Origin: Theristus sp. LFF4_11
Taxonomy: Eukaryota > Nematoda > Chromadorea > Monhysterida > Xyalidae
DNA: 64,000 bases
Direction of reading: 5' to 3'
NCBI GenBank assembly: GCA_030248135.1
Contig: JASANC010004156.1
Coordinates: 33,991 to 97,990 of the forward strand
Position numbers and translations under genes: made by a program. A model generated the notes under the pieces. The model did no database searches. It worked only from the letters and a program-made list of their open reading frames with translations, and was not told the origin of the DNA. Positions 11,689 to 21,399 of the stretch are shown piece by piece; positions within the stretch are counted from its first letter, which is position 1, and every line of letters begins with the position of its first letter.

Positions 11689-12163
11689 CATAGTTGTTCT
11701 AGGGGGAGGGGGGGCTGGGGGGGAGGGCCGGCCCCCCCCCAAAAAATTTCGAATCTATCTCTATCAAACAGGTTTTTTCGGCTCAGCTATTATCTATCTA
11801 AAAAAAATTCTCAGCCAGCTATCTGTCTGAAAATTTTTGTCTTCGAAGACATAAAATGAGTCAATTTTTGACCAAAATTGACCATTTTTGCTCGTAATTC
11901 TTGAAAATTTCGCTAATTTTAGGTAAAATATGCGTTTATACTTGATTTTTAGTTTATTTTTAGCTTTATTTTGCTGTTTTTATAGCTTTTTAGTGTTTTA
12001 GCTATCTATCTATCAAATTTCAAAATTTTGACTGCCCCCCCCCAAAATCACATGGCCCCCCCCGCGGCCCCCCCCAAAATTTTCCAGCTATCTATCTATC
12101 TAGAAAATTTGCTCCAGCTATCTATATCGGCCCCCCCAGCCCCTCGGCTCTGGAACAACTATG
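11689..12163. mobile_element. CATAGTTGTTC-family element
   Basis: It runs from CATAGTTGTTCTAGGG to GGAACAACTATG with the same GATA-rich arms and AT-rich core as 12721-13161. No matching 8-bp duplication was found at its edges. The left flank, ending AACCCTAG, is a remnant of a TAGGGTT-type element, so it may have inserted into older repeat DNA. Confidence 0.75.
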
Positions 12164-12245
12164 CCCTAAAGTTGACCAAAAAGACATTAAACGGCGCAAT
12201 TGCAAATGCAACATTTCAATGGATGTTAGCAAGAACAGACACGAA

Positions 12246-13216
12246 TAGGGTTGTTAAAAAACAAAAATCGTCATTTTTTTTAATTTTTAAACAAAAAAAA
12301 ATTTTAAATCATATTTGGAAATTTCCGCCATACGGGAGTCATTTGAGAGGCACTTGCTTTTGCACATCAAATGTGGTTCTTCGAACAATCAAATCAAAGT
12401 TGTGCTAAATCAACCAGGGAGTTCGAAGAACCATATTTGATGTGCAAAAGCAAGTGCCTTTCAAATGACTCCCGTATGGCGGAAATTTCCAGATATTGTT
12501 TGGGTGACCCTATTTACCCCTTTTCCAAAATCCAAACCGTTACCATGCTTCTTCTTGCGTTTTGATCCCCAAAACGTAACTAATTGTCCCCAGCTCAAGT
12601 GAACAAAACACACTAACCGGCTTTAAATTCGATCAATTCTGATGATGTCGCGACGACAGGACACGAAACAGCAACCAGACAACGTAACGCTTGCAAACGG
12701 AGTAGCTCGGACGGTCAGAACATAGTTGTTCTAGGGGGGGGGGCCTTTTTTCGAATCTATCTCTATCAGAGCGGTTTTTTCGGCTCAGCTATTATCTATC
12801 TAAAAAATTTCTCAGCCAGCTATCTATCTGAAAATTTTTGTCTTCGAAGATATAAAATGAGTCAACTTTTGACCAAAATTGACCATTTTTGCTCGAAATT
12901 CGTCAAAATTTCGCCAATTTTGGTAAAATACTCGTTTATACTTGATTTTTAGCATATTTTAAGCATTATTTTGCTGTTTTTATGGCTTTTTAGCGTTTTA
13001 GCTATCTATCTATCTCATTTCAAAAATTTGACCGCCCCCCCCCCCCAAAGTCACATGGCCCCCCGCGCCCCCCCCAAAATTTTCCAGCTATCTATTTGGA
13101 AAATTTGCTCCAGCTATCTATATCGCCCCCCCCCCAACCCCTCGGCTCTGGAACAACTATGGGTCAGAATTTAGATTGCGAGGCGAATCGTCACCTTATC
13201 TGCATCGGAAATGGTA
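12246..13216. mobile_element. TAGGGTTGTT-family hAT element, interrupted
   Basis: It starts TAGGGTTGTTAAAAAAC at 12246. Inside is an inverted pair of about 80 bp around CCGCCATACGGGAGTC (12310-12380 and 12415-12490). A CATAGTTGTTC element splits it at 12721-13161. The family sequence resumes with GGTCAGAATTTAGATTGCG and breaks off at about 13216 at the edge of a foreign 2.1-kb segment. Confidence 0.75.
12721..13161. mobile_element. CATAGTTGTTC-family element with perfect 8-bp TSD
   Basis: The 441-bp element starts CATAGTTGTTCTAG and ends GGAACAACTATG. Its flanks are identical, GGTCAGAA (12713-12720 and 13162-13169). The 8-bp duplication points to hAT-type integration although the ends are not the usual CAG/TAG. 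The interior is non-coding: GATA/TATC tracts, C runs and the motif TCTTCGAAGA. Confidence 0.88.
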
Positions 13217-13480
13217 ATTCTGTTTTATTCATGCTGTTCGGTTGGTTTTTTACCTGTCATTCTGTTTCGTTTGCTTTGCTGGATTCGTTTTCACTCTTAC
13301 AACTCTTTCAAAAATGTTTTAATTATACTTTTTGATTTTAAAAGTGAACTTATATTTTTTGTGTCAATTTTGTTTTGTTTGCTTGGCTGGATTGTTTTCA
13401 CCCATCGAACATTTTCAAACGTGTTTTTGTTTTACTTTTTGGTTCTAAAAGTGCACTTCAATTTTTTTGCTAGTCACCAA

Positions 13481-14262
13481 TAGGGTTGGCATGGTAAAAA
13501 TACCGTTTTTTTACCGGTAAAAAAACACGTATTTATACGCGTTTTTTTACCAGGGCAAAAATTGGCCTTGAAAAAAACGGGAAAAATACCGTTTCTGTAT
13601 TTTTCAGGTTTTTTTCGTATTTTTCCGGTTTTTTTCAATTTCGGACCCTGAGTTTTTATATCATTTTTGATGAGAAAATGAGAAAATCTGTGACCAAGAA
13701 AAATATGATGACGAAATTGACACTGATGTTTTGAAAGAACTGTTAAGCGAGGTGCAAGAATCGGCTGGAGCTGCCGAGCTGAGCTGAAAATTTCAAAAAT
13801 TCCAAATGTCGCTCAAAATTGTCTTTCTCACACAATTCTTTTTGTTTTCTTTTTGATCTGAATTCAAATTCTAAATTCTAAATCTAAATTCGGTTTAATT
13901 GCGTTATTGCAGCAAATTGTGTTCGTCTATTGTGACCAAAGACTGTCGCTGTGGTTTTTCCTGTGTAATTGGTTGAATATTAACGATTGAGCAAAAGATA
14001 ATGTTCGATTTATTGCTGACCTTTTGGGTTTTCAAGCCCAAACATATTTTATTTTCTTCGTTGGTGCACGATATTTTGAACAAAGCATTCTGAAAGCTGT
14101 TTTCACAAATCCTGTTTCAAGTTTAAAGTCGGCTGCGAAAAATATGGGTGTTTTACAACTTTTTGGCTTTCGTTTTTTTCCGGTAAAATTACCGTAATTT
14201 TACCGGTAAAAAACAGGTTTTTTAACCACGATTTGAAAAAAAACGGTATTTTGCCAACCCTA
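13481..14262. mobile_element. hAT-like element, TAGGGTTGGCA family
   Basis: The 782-bp element runs from TAGGGTTGGCATGG to the inverse TTGCCAACCCTA with a perfect 8-bp TSD GTCACCAA (13473-13480 and 14263-14270). The subterminal regions are inverted ACCGGTAAAA repeats. It splits the integrase-remnant segment. A second member of this family is in the SmB intron at 58563-60118. Confidence 0.92.
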
Positions 14263-14271
14263 GTCACCAAG

Positions 14272-14605
14272 CAATGGATCCGCAGCTGTAGCATGAGGTT
14301 GTCACGTATTTGACAAGTCCAGAAAATGATCGCATTTATCCGGATTGGATGCTGAAGCAGCACGTCGAAGGCGGCCAAAACAAGCGACACGTGAAAAGGG
14401 ACTTCAGGGTGTGCGATATGCGCATTACACGTACGAAGAAGGATTTCTCTACAGGACGAAGCGCGTCCGACACAAGTTGGAGGATGGCGAACAGACGACT
14501 GGCAAATTTCGCGTTGTCATGACAACCGAGATCGATCGGGTGATGCGCGACTGCCACTCCAGCGCGCTTGGCGGCCACTGTGGTATCGCAAAAACGTTCG
14601 TGTTT
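14272..14605 (+). pseudogene. Retroelement integrase zinc-binding domain remnant
   Basis: From 14345 an open frame reads YEEGFLYRTKRVRHKLEDGE, then FRVVMTTEIDRVMRDCHSS and GGHCGIAKTF, and stops at 14606. This matches the H2C2 integrase zinc-binding pattern that precedes the catalytic core in LTR retroelements and related domesticated genes. The upstream part is in another frame with a stop (near 14287), and no catalytic DDE core follows. It is a fragment. Confidence 0.7.
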
Positions 14606-15159
14606 TGACATTTGGTTGAAAAAACGTTGCTTTCACTTTTGCGCGTGTTCTGAATCACATGACTTATTCACTGAATCCTTGTCGGTATCCAATGATGTTC
14701 AGTCTCCTTTGGTACTTATCGAATCGTGCACCCTGCAATTTTTGTTTTTTCTTGTTGAGTAGGCAGGCAAAAGCCGCCGAACGGTTTCACTCTTATTCAC
14801 GCGTGATTATTGGTTTTCTGTCTTCTTCTTGCACCCCCAATTTATGATTTCTGTGCTTCAAAAACTGTTGAATTTCATGTATTGTTGCTCGATTTATACA
14901 ATTTGCGTTGTTGTTTTGTTCTATGCTATTTATTCAAAAGTGTTTTATTTTTGTTTTTTTCCCAAAAACAACACTGCTTTTTGTGTTGTTCGAATTGCAC
15001 ATGTGCTCCTCACTTTGCACCTCTTTCTCACACGTGACAAATTTATTTCCTCAAGTGTGCTCCATTTCCTTATTTCTGCATGTGAATAAAATGCACACTA
15101 CGATTTGCACTGCACCGCACACGGATTCGCGTTGTATTGTGGGCATGTGACAGCCTGTA

Positions 15160-15305
15160 TTCAGCTGGATTTGGAAATACTGCATACGGGGTTTTTAAAA
15201 CGGCTACGGGGAATTAACACCATGGTCCATTCCCCGTACGGGGATTTAGCACCATGGTTAAATCCCCGGACGGGGAAATAAAAACACGGGGAAATAAAAT
15301 CGTGA
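15160..15305. repeat. CCCCGTACGGGG-rich palindromic stretch
   Basis: Repeated units of the type ACGGGGAATT/ATTCCCCGT surround two ACCATGGT palindromes (about 15218-15260). The stretch precedes the second copy of the 180-bp direct repeat. Its nature is unknown. Confidence 0.5.
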
Positions 15306-15769
15306 CACCGGCCCCCCCCCCCAAAGTCACATGCCCCCCCGCGCCCCCCCCAAAATTTTCCAGCTATCTATCTATCTGGAAAATTTGCTCCAGCTATCTA
15401 TATCGGCCCCCCCAACCCCTCGGCTCTGGAACAACTATGGGTCAGAATTTAGATTGCGAGGCGAATCGTCACCTTATCTGCATCGGAAATGGTAAGCCAA
15501 GCTTTGGGTTGGGGGGACTCTCAAAAACTTCGTCGCAGATGTTTTCGAAGCCTAAAATCAGTCGGTAAAACGGTCCAAAATCGACTGTTGGCGGTTTTAC
15601 GAGATAATATCAAAGAAAATTGTTGTTCAACTTTCGAAAAATTGTGCCAAAAATTAAGGTTTTCAGAACATATTAGAGGAAAAATTTTCGAATTAAAAAA
15701 TCGGCATTTTTGCTTTTTAATCACTTTTTAAAAAAATTCGATTAAAATTGGATCTTTCCACTAACAACA

Positions 15770-16720
15770 ATCAAACGACCAAAACATTTTTCACGTAAAA
15801 TGGTTAGCCAATGTCTGCTCTTCGACGTGAACTTAGGAAATTGAATTGTGTTGTCCTATGATATCATTCAGGTGCTCATCAGTGGTGCAGCACTATTGAA
15901 CTCCTAAGCCTTTATAAGACTGTCCCGAGATCAATTCTAATTTTCCAGATGATCTCTCACGTCACTCCAGTACTCATTTTTCAGTCACCTGTAAACTCCC
16001 CCGAATCATAACTTTCCCGAGCAAGCCAATGAGGCACAAACGACAAAAAGCAGTTTTATGACCGACTGAATGAAATGACCAAAAAACCGAACGAGTATTC
16101 TATTTTTGTCATGTTATGTTTATCAATAACGAGTGCAAAAAACATGTGTGACACAGTTGACGATTTTGTTGCACAATACAATCCGTGCGTGGGTCCGGTG
16201 GTGAGTGATCAACACAACACACAACGTGCACAGCGGAATAAACAACAACTTGTCATCGTATCATGGCAATGAATACGAATAAAAATGTAATGTCATTTCG
16301 ATTACACTCTAATAGTATCATCACCCAGCTGGAGCAAAGGTCGTACGCAATTCTGCGATGACATGGCTACTTTTCATTTTGGTCACGATGTCGGTGTAGG
16401 TGTGGTTGGCACTGTTCTGCATGACAGCGTTCTCTTTGAATGATGCAAAATTCATCATTCCCCAATCAACATTTGCCCAGATTCGTCGTGCTGTGTGTGT
16501 GTTTCACAACATTTATTGGCACAATAATCCCGCTCCCGTCCGTGTATGCAACGTTTCCGTTCCGACGTTCGAAGTATTTTTTATTTGACTACATTTTCAA
16601 ACCTGAAGCAATTAGAAATCGCATGCACTAGATGTAATTTTATACGTTTTGGTTGTTGATGGCTTTTTTACTAGGTTTGTTCGACAACTGTTGTTCGCAT
16701 CTGTTGTAACATGATTTATT
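15770..16720. other. No gene or repeat recognised
   Basis: Unique-looking AT-rich sequence. The short open frames at 16075-16272 and 16400-16631 show no family resemblance, and no splice-consistent extension was found. Confidence 0.4.
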
Positions 16721-16722
16721 TG

Positions 16723-17179
16723 TACCGTATTACCCCCATTAACCCCCCCCACCATTAATCCCCCCACCAATAAACCCCCACCCCTACGACAGTTTCCGAA
16801 TAATCCCCGACCCCACAAATAATCCCCCATGGGGGTTAATTGGAAACCTGTTTGAAACACATACCCTGCGAATTCAGTGACTGAATGCAGTGACATTGGT
16901 GAAATGGTGCTACCAAAGGCCCCAAAGGGATGAGTTAATGATATTTTCATTACAAAAGGCTGTTACAAAAGGAAATCTCTGTGAAAAGTAGAAGTTTCTG
17001 CGACTTTCTTGCCTGCCATGCAAGGTATTTTTGCCATTTTTCAACAAACCCCCACCCCTAGAATTTGTTTGTAAATAAACCCCACCCCCCACCATTAACC
17101 CCCCCCCCAATAAACCCCCACCCCTAAAAGTCGCTGACGTATTAATCCCCCATGGGGGTTTATTGGGGGTAATACGGTA
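16723..17179. mobile_element. TACCGTATTACC-family inverted-repeat element
   Basis: It starts TACCGTATTACCCCCATTAA and ends with the inverse, TTATTGGGGGTAATACGGTA. Interrupted C-rich blocks with CCCATGGGGGTTTATT occur at both ends. The middle block is shared with 11268-11605. If the outer TA is the target duplication the element would be Tc1/mariner-like; no longer duplication is visible. Confidence 0.75.
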
Positions 17180-17612
17180 TGTACCTTTGTTTTCACAACT
17201 TTTTGATTGTCTTCGTTTTCACTTTTTGTTAATTTTTTTCTTTGTTCGCATGTTGCATCACATCCCGTGCGATTTCACGCAGTAGTCGTTTCAGTGTGCG
17301 CAGTACTTCCAACCATTGCAATGAAATTGTTTTGAAAAACATTGAATCATCAAAACAACCGCACATCTACGTTTGCGCTTTTTTTATTTCAGCTGACTGA
17401 CTTCACACAAATGTAACTTCAAATTCTGAAATAAACATTGCAGCGTCATCCAGTTGTTTTCTCTTTGCTCACACGCTTCTCTACTCATCTTATTCTTGTC
17501 ATGTGCAGTGTCATTTTATACAGAAGTAGCTATTTTTAGATTCATTGTCACAGCAGTTTGATGTTGATTTCAGAACTACTCAATCAACGTTGCGTTTTCT
17601 GTTTTTTTGCAG
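17180..17612. other. 5' region of the CRAL-TRIO/GOLD gene
   Basis: Non-coding AT-rich sequence ending in the pyrimidine-rich acceptor TTTTTTTGCAG at 17602-17612. No core promoter motif could be singled out. Confidence 0.4.
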
Positions 17613-19360
17613 ATGCACAAGTCAGATGCGGTGGCCGTGAACAGTTGTGTTCGAATGAGCGGCGTGGCGGCGCCTGCTGAGCAGCGCAGCAGTGGCTGCG
17701 GCGACACCAACAGTCGCGCGCGACCAGCCACTGCCGCCGCGCAGTCGTCTGCGGCACAAATCTCGAAAGAGTCTCTGAAACTGATCAACATCCTTCGACA
17801 GACCGCGAAAGCGGAGAATCTGCTGAGCGACATCTATGATGAGCCGTTCAACCTGTTGCGCTGGTTGCACGCGTTCAACGGCGACTTGGCGGACGCGACA
17901 CGGGCGCTGCTGCGACACTTGCGCATGCGGCGACTGCTCGACCTGGACAATGTGACGCTCGACCAGCATGAGGACGACCCGGTCGCCAGTAAATACTTCC
18001 CGCTCGGGCTTGTTGGTTCGTTTACTTGAGCCGCTTCTCTGTATTTGTAATTATTGTCGCAGGGCTATTCATTTTCCAGATGTTTATGTTCGCAGGGAGC
18101 ACCGGTCGTGACAACCGATTCCTGGTGATCGAAGCGGCCGGCCGTGTCGACCTGCACGGGCTCGTTCAGTCGGTGGTCGGCAGCGAGTTCGTGCTGCATC
18201 GCATCAAGTTCCAAGAGCGGCTGCAGCGCAAGATGAATGAACAGGTGGCACAGGCGCAACTCGTCGTAGAGAAACCTTTGAATCGCGCAATTCAGACGGC
18301 GCATGGTTGATTGCAGATGAAACGGCGATTTGTTTTGTTTTTCCCAGGAGCGACTAAGCCATCGCCAGTCGTCTGTCGTTTACGTGCTCGACTTGGCCGG
18401 GCTTGAGCTCGACCCATCGCTGGTGTCCATTGTGGCCGGCCCCTACCGTATCCTCTGGCAGAACGTTTACGCCAACTATCCGGAATGGATCTCAAATCTG
18501 TTGGTCATTAACGCGCCCGCATTTATGCAACTCATCTGGAAAGCACTGCAGCTGTACATACCCGAGAACACAGCGCTCAAGCTGCAGATATTCGCCGGGC
18601 CGGACACGTGGAAACCGGTGTGTGTGTCCGGTTGACTTGCGATCAGAAGAGAGGCATGTAACAAAGGTGGTGATGGTGATGTTTGTAATTTGCCCAGGAA
18701 CTGCTCCGTCACGTGCACCCCGACTTCCTGCCCGTCCATTGGGGCGGACGTTTGCGTGACGCCAACGGTGACGCCATGTGCCGCTCTCGGATCTGCATCC
18801 CGTCAGAGGCGGTGCCCAAGGCGTTGTATTGGCGGCCGAATGACGAGACACCAGCGCATCGCGCTCTGCCGTCGGTGGTGGTGCGCGCGGGCGAGTCGGT
18901 CGTGGTCAGTCTGGTCGTCACGGAGCACGTCACCAGGATGCTCATCAACCGGTACATACACCGGCAACATTGCACATCATCATTATCAAGTTTACCATTT
19001 CCATGCAGCATTTCCATGTTGGCTTTGCTCGTTTGCAGCTACAGCGACCGCACGTACACGATGTGCATTTGGTACAGCGGCGACTGCACGCAGGATGCGA
19101 ACACGGTGGAGCCCGGCCGTGACGTGATCGAATGGCATCCAACGATCGAGTTTCCCGGTCTCACGTCGACCGATTTGATTCGTGCGAATGCGCCCGGTGC
19201 TGGCATTTACCACGTCGCCTTTGGCAATGAGCACTCGTGGCTGAGAAAGCTCACTGTCTACTATCGCATACGATTCGTGACTGAGTGCGCAAGAATCGTC
19301 ACGCCCAAAGCAGTCGAAAACGCAAGTTACACCGCAAAACTGCAAGCGGTGCGAAGTTGA
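17613..19360 (+). CDS. CRAL-TRIO and GOLD domain protein (SEC14-like lipid transfer)
   Basis: Exons 17613-18015, 18096-18244, 18348-18617, 18698-18951 and 19039-19360 give 465 residues with closed phases. Residues ~45-135 form the CRAL-TRIO N-terminal helices (LLRWLHAFNGDLADATRALLR, a PLGLVG-type edge). The CRAL-TRIO core follows with RFLVIEAAGRVDLHGL, VVYVLDLAGLEL, YPEWISNLLVINAP and an EN-type helix. The last third resembles a GOLD beta-sandwich, including AGIYHVAFGNEHSW. SEC14-like proteins bind and exchange phosphoinositides or other lipids at Golgi and other membranes; the GOLD combination is typical of SEC14L and nematode CTG proteins. The ATG follows a TTTTTTTGCAG acceptor directly, so the transcript probably carries a 5' exon or spliced leader. 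An alternative in-frame acceptor at 18063 would add 11 residues. The N-terminal ~40 residues are low-complexity. Confidence 0.92.
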
Positions 19361-19495
19361 AAAAGTGGCCGTGCGTGTGTTGGTGTGTTCGGTGAACTTT
19401 AAAATTGTCTTCTCATTAATTGCTTTCTTACGTGGACATACTGTGATAAAATGCAAACACACAGACGTTTTCAAAAAAAACACATTGTCAAAATA

Positions 19496-20595
19496 CAGGG
19501 TGGGCCAAAAAAAGGTTCCATTTTCAAACTGCTGTCACTGGCTGGTGTTTTAATATTATGAGCTGAAATTTTCAGCACTGATAAAACATGTGATGCCATT
19601 TTACTGACAAAAATTTTTTTTCCAATGTATAATTTCTAGCGGTCACTGTGGCAGATTTTCTAAAAAGCTCGAAAAATCAACAAATTGACTGAAATGAGGG
19701 CAAGAAAAAATTAGTATCAAGATGCGTGATTCAATTTTGAAACTGTTGCGAAGGTGACAAATGGGTCTTTTTGGATACCCGGGGTATTGATAGTTCAAAT
19801 CATGCGCTCAGAGTGGAAAGGTCTCACACTTGAATTGCATTTGAGCAGCTCGAGTGAAATTCTGATGTTTCACAACGAACTCGAGTCAGCAGCCATGCGA
19901 TTGCGACAGAAAGAATTGTTCAGTTGACTTTTTGTTTTGTGTGTTGCTCTGTCTGTTAATTTGTTTCTTTTGAAAAGTTTGAATACAAACAGTGTTTCAG
20001 ATTCAGTTTTCGGCAGTTTCGTCATGGTTAAGTGGACAGCAGAACAACGGGTCTGGTGTGCTGTCTGGTGGGAGCAATCTGCAAGTTTTTCTGCAGTGAT
20101 TCGCCAGTTTCGCGTAAAATTCAATTTGGGTCGCCACGAGGATTCGCCAACCAGGAAGTCTGTTCTTTTGTGTCACACCAATCTGTTTGAGCATGGCAAC
20201 GTGTTTTACCGAAAGAGTGGATCCGGTCGACCATCGATTGCTGCTGCATTCAAAGACACTGTGGTCGCAATGTTCACGCGCAGTCCAGCAAAATCAACGA
20301 GGCGAGCCAGTTTGGAATCTGGCTGTCCCGAACCATGATGATTTGGATGATTTGGATGTCTATGAGCAATGATTCGTTGTGAAATTCTTGGTTAAAAATC
20401 CGTTTTTTTTTTGAAAATTTGGGAATTTTTAAACATTGTGCTGTAAAACTGAATCTGCTCAACCAAACTGGATGAAAATTTTGTCAGAAAAATAGCATCA
20501 CATGTTTTATCAATGCTGAAAATTTCAGCTCATAATATTGAAACACCAGCCAGTGACAGCAGTTTGAAAATGGAACCTTTTTTTGGCCCACCCTG
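19496..20595 (+). mobile_element. Mariner-like element with ~115-bp terminal inverted repeats
   Basis: It is flanked by TA on both sides (19494-19495, 20596-20597). The ends are CAGGGTGGGCCAAAAAAAGG and its inverse. The inverted repeats remain nearly identical for about 115 bp, through CACTGGCTGGTGTTT and AGCTGAAATTTTCAGCA. It lies about 135 bp downstream of the CRAL-TRIO/GOLD stop codon. It holds a small open frame for a DNA-binding N-terminus only. Confidence 0.93.
20024..20338 (+). pseudogene. Truncated mariner-type transposase, helix-turn-helix part
   Basis: It begins MVKWTAEQRVWCAVWWEQSA, continues VIRQFRVKFNLG and later GSGRPS, a typical HTH module found at the start of many arthropod and nematode mariner/Tc-like transposases. 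The frame stops after 104 codons. No DDE catalytic segment follows before the right terminal repeat, so it cannot encode a working transposase. Confidence 0.75.
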
Positions 20596-20597
20596 TA

Positions 20598-21399
20598 AAT
20601 ACTGCTTACGGTTTGTTTTGAGTGCCACGCAAAACACGTGAAATTAGAAAAGCAGTTTGCTGTTGTCAAACATAATGTTGAAACGAAAGGTTTAAAAAAT
20701 GTAAGCAAAAAGATAGCTTTGTACCTACATAGACTTCTGAAAGTGAGCCTGTAACTGCAGTTCTACTCAAAATCAACATTTAAAATGACGCTCAATCTGG
20801 TTTTCAATAACTTTTTGTGCTCGGCGGAGTGCTTGTGCAGCCCGGACTGTCGTCTGAGTTGCTTTACTTCAATGTTCTGCATTGAACACTATAATAACTT
20901 TTAATTTCGCATTCATCCTACCGGTGTTTTTGGTCGTTGAGCTAGTGCATTTTGCTATTTGGCCAAAAATTAAATGTTTCTGCGCTTGACTTACACAATT
21001 GGACAAACTTGACAACTTTATTACGGCGCAAAAATGGCAGAGTAAGTTATCATAGCAGTTCTTTCAAATGTTTTAGTAGTTGTTAAAGCTGTTACTTGGC
21101 AACTGAAAACAGAAAAATGCCTTCTCAGATTACCTTGATATGTTGATGAGCTCTAAAACAGTTTTTCACACCGATTGTGCTTTTAAGCTAAGATGCCTCA
21201 CGGTCACTGAAATGTGAACTACGGCATTCTTGTTGAACACGTGTTTTCACTTTTTTCGGCATGTCGACCTGCCTTGAGCTTTTTCGTCGGATCACCTGCT
21301 TTGTGTTGCAAGTGAAACTGGCAGCACTGACACGGTGCTGACGCATATACACTCCTGGTTTTGCTTTACGTTTCCAAAAAAAGTTTTCAAAAACGAACA
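20598..21399. other. Upstream region of the calexcitin-like gene
   Basis: AT-rich, non-coding, no repeat recognised. The first exon of the calexcitin-like gene begins at 21400. Confidence 0.4.

Larger units (their letters stand above)
13036..15493. repeat. ~180-bp direct repeat flanking a 2.1-kb foreign segment
   Basis: Positions 13036-13216 and 15311-15493 are nearly the same. Both contain the right end of a CATAGTTGTTC element followed by GGTCAGAATTTAGATTGCG...CATCGGAAATGGTAA. Between them lies unrelated DNA carrying an integrase zinc-finger remnant and a hAT insertion. The repeat includes a transposon/target junction, so it must be a duplication that occurred after that insertion. Confidence 0.8.

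Noticed and set aside
13036..15493. LTR retrotransposon with 180-bp LTRs
   Set aside because: The flanking repeats contain the junction of two other elements rather than LTR features, there are no TG...CA ends, primer site or continuous pol frame.
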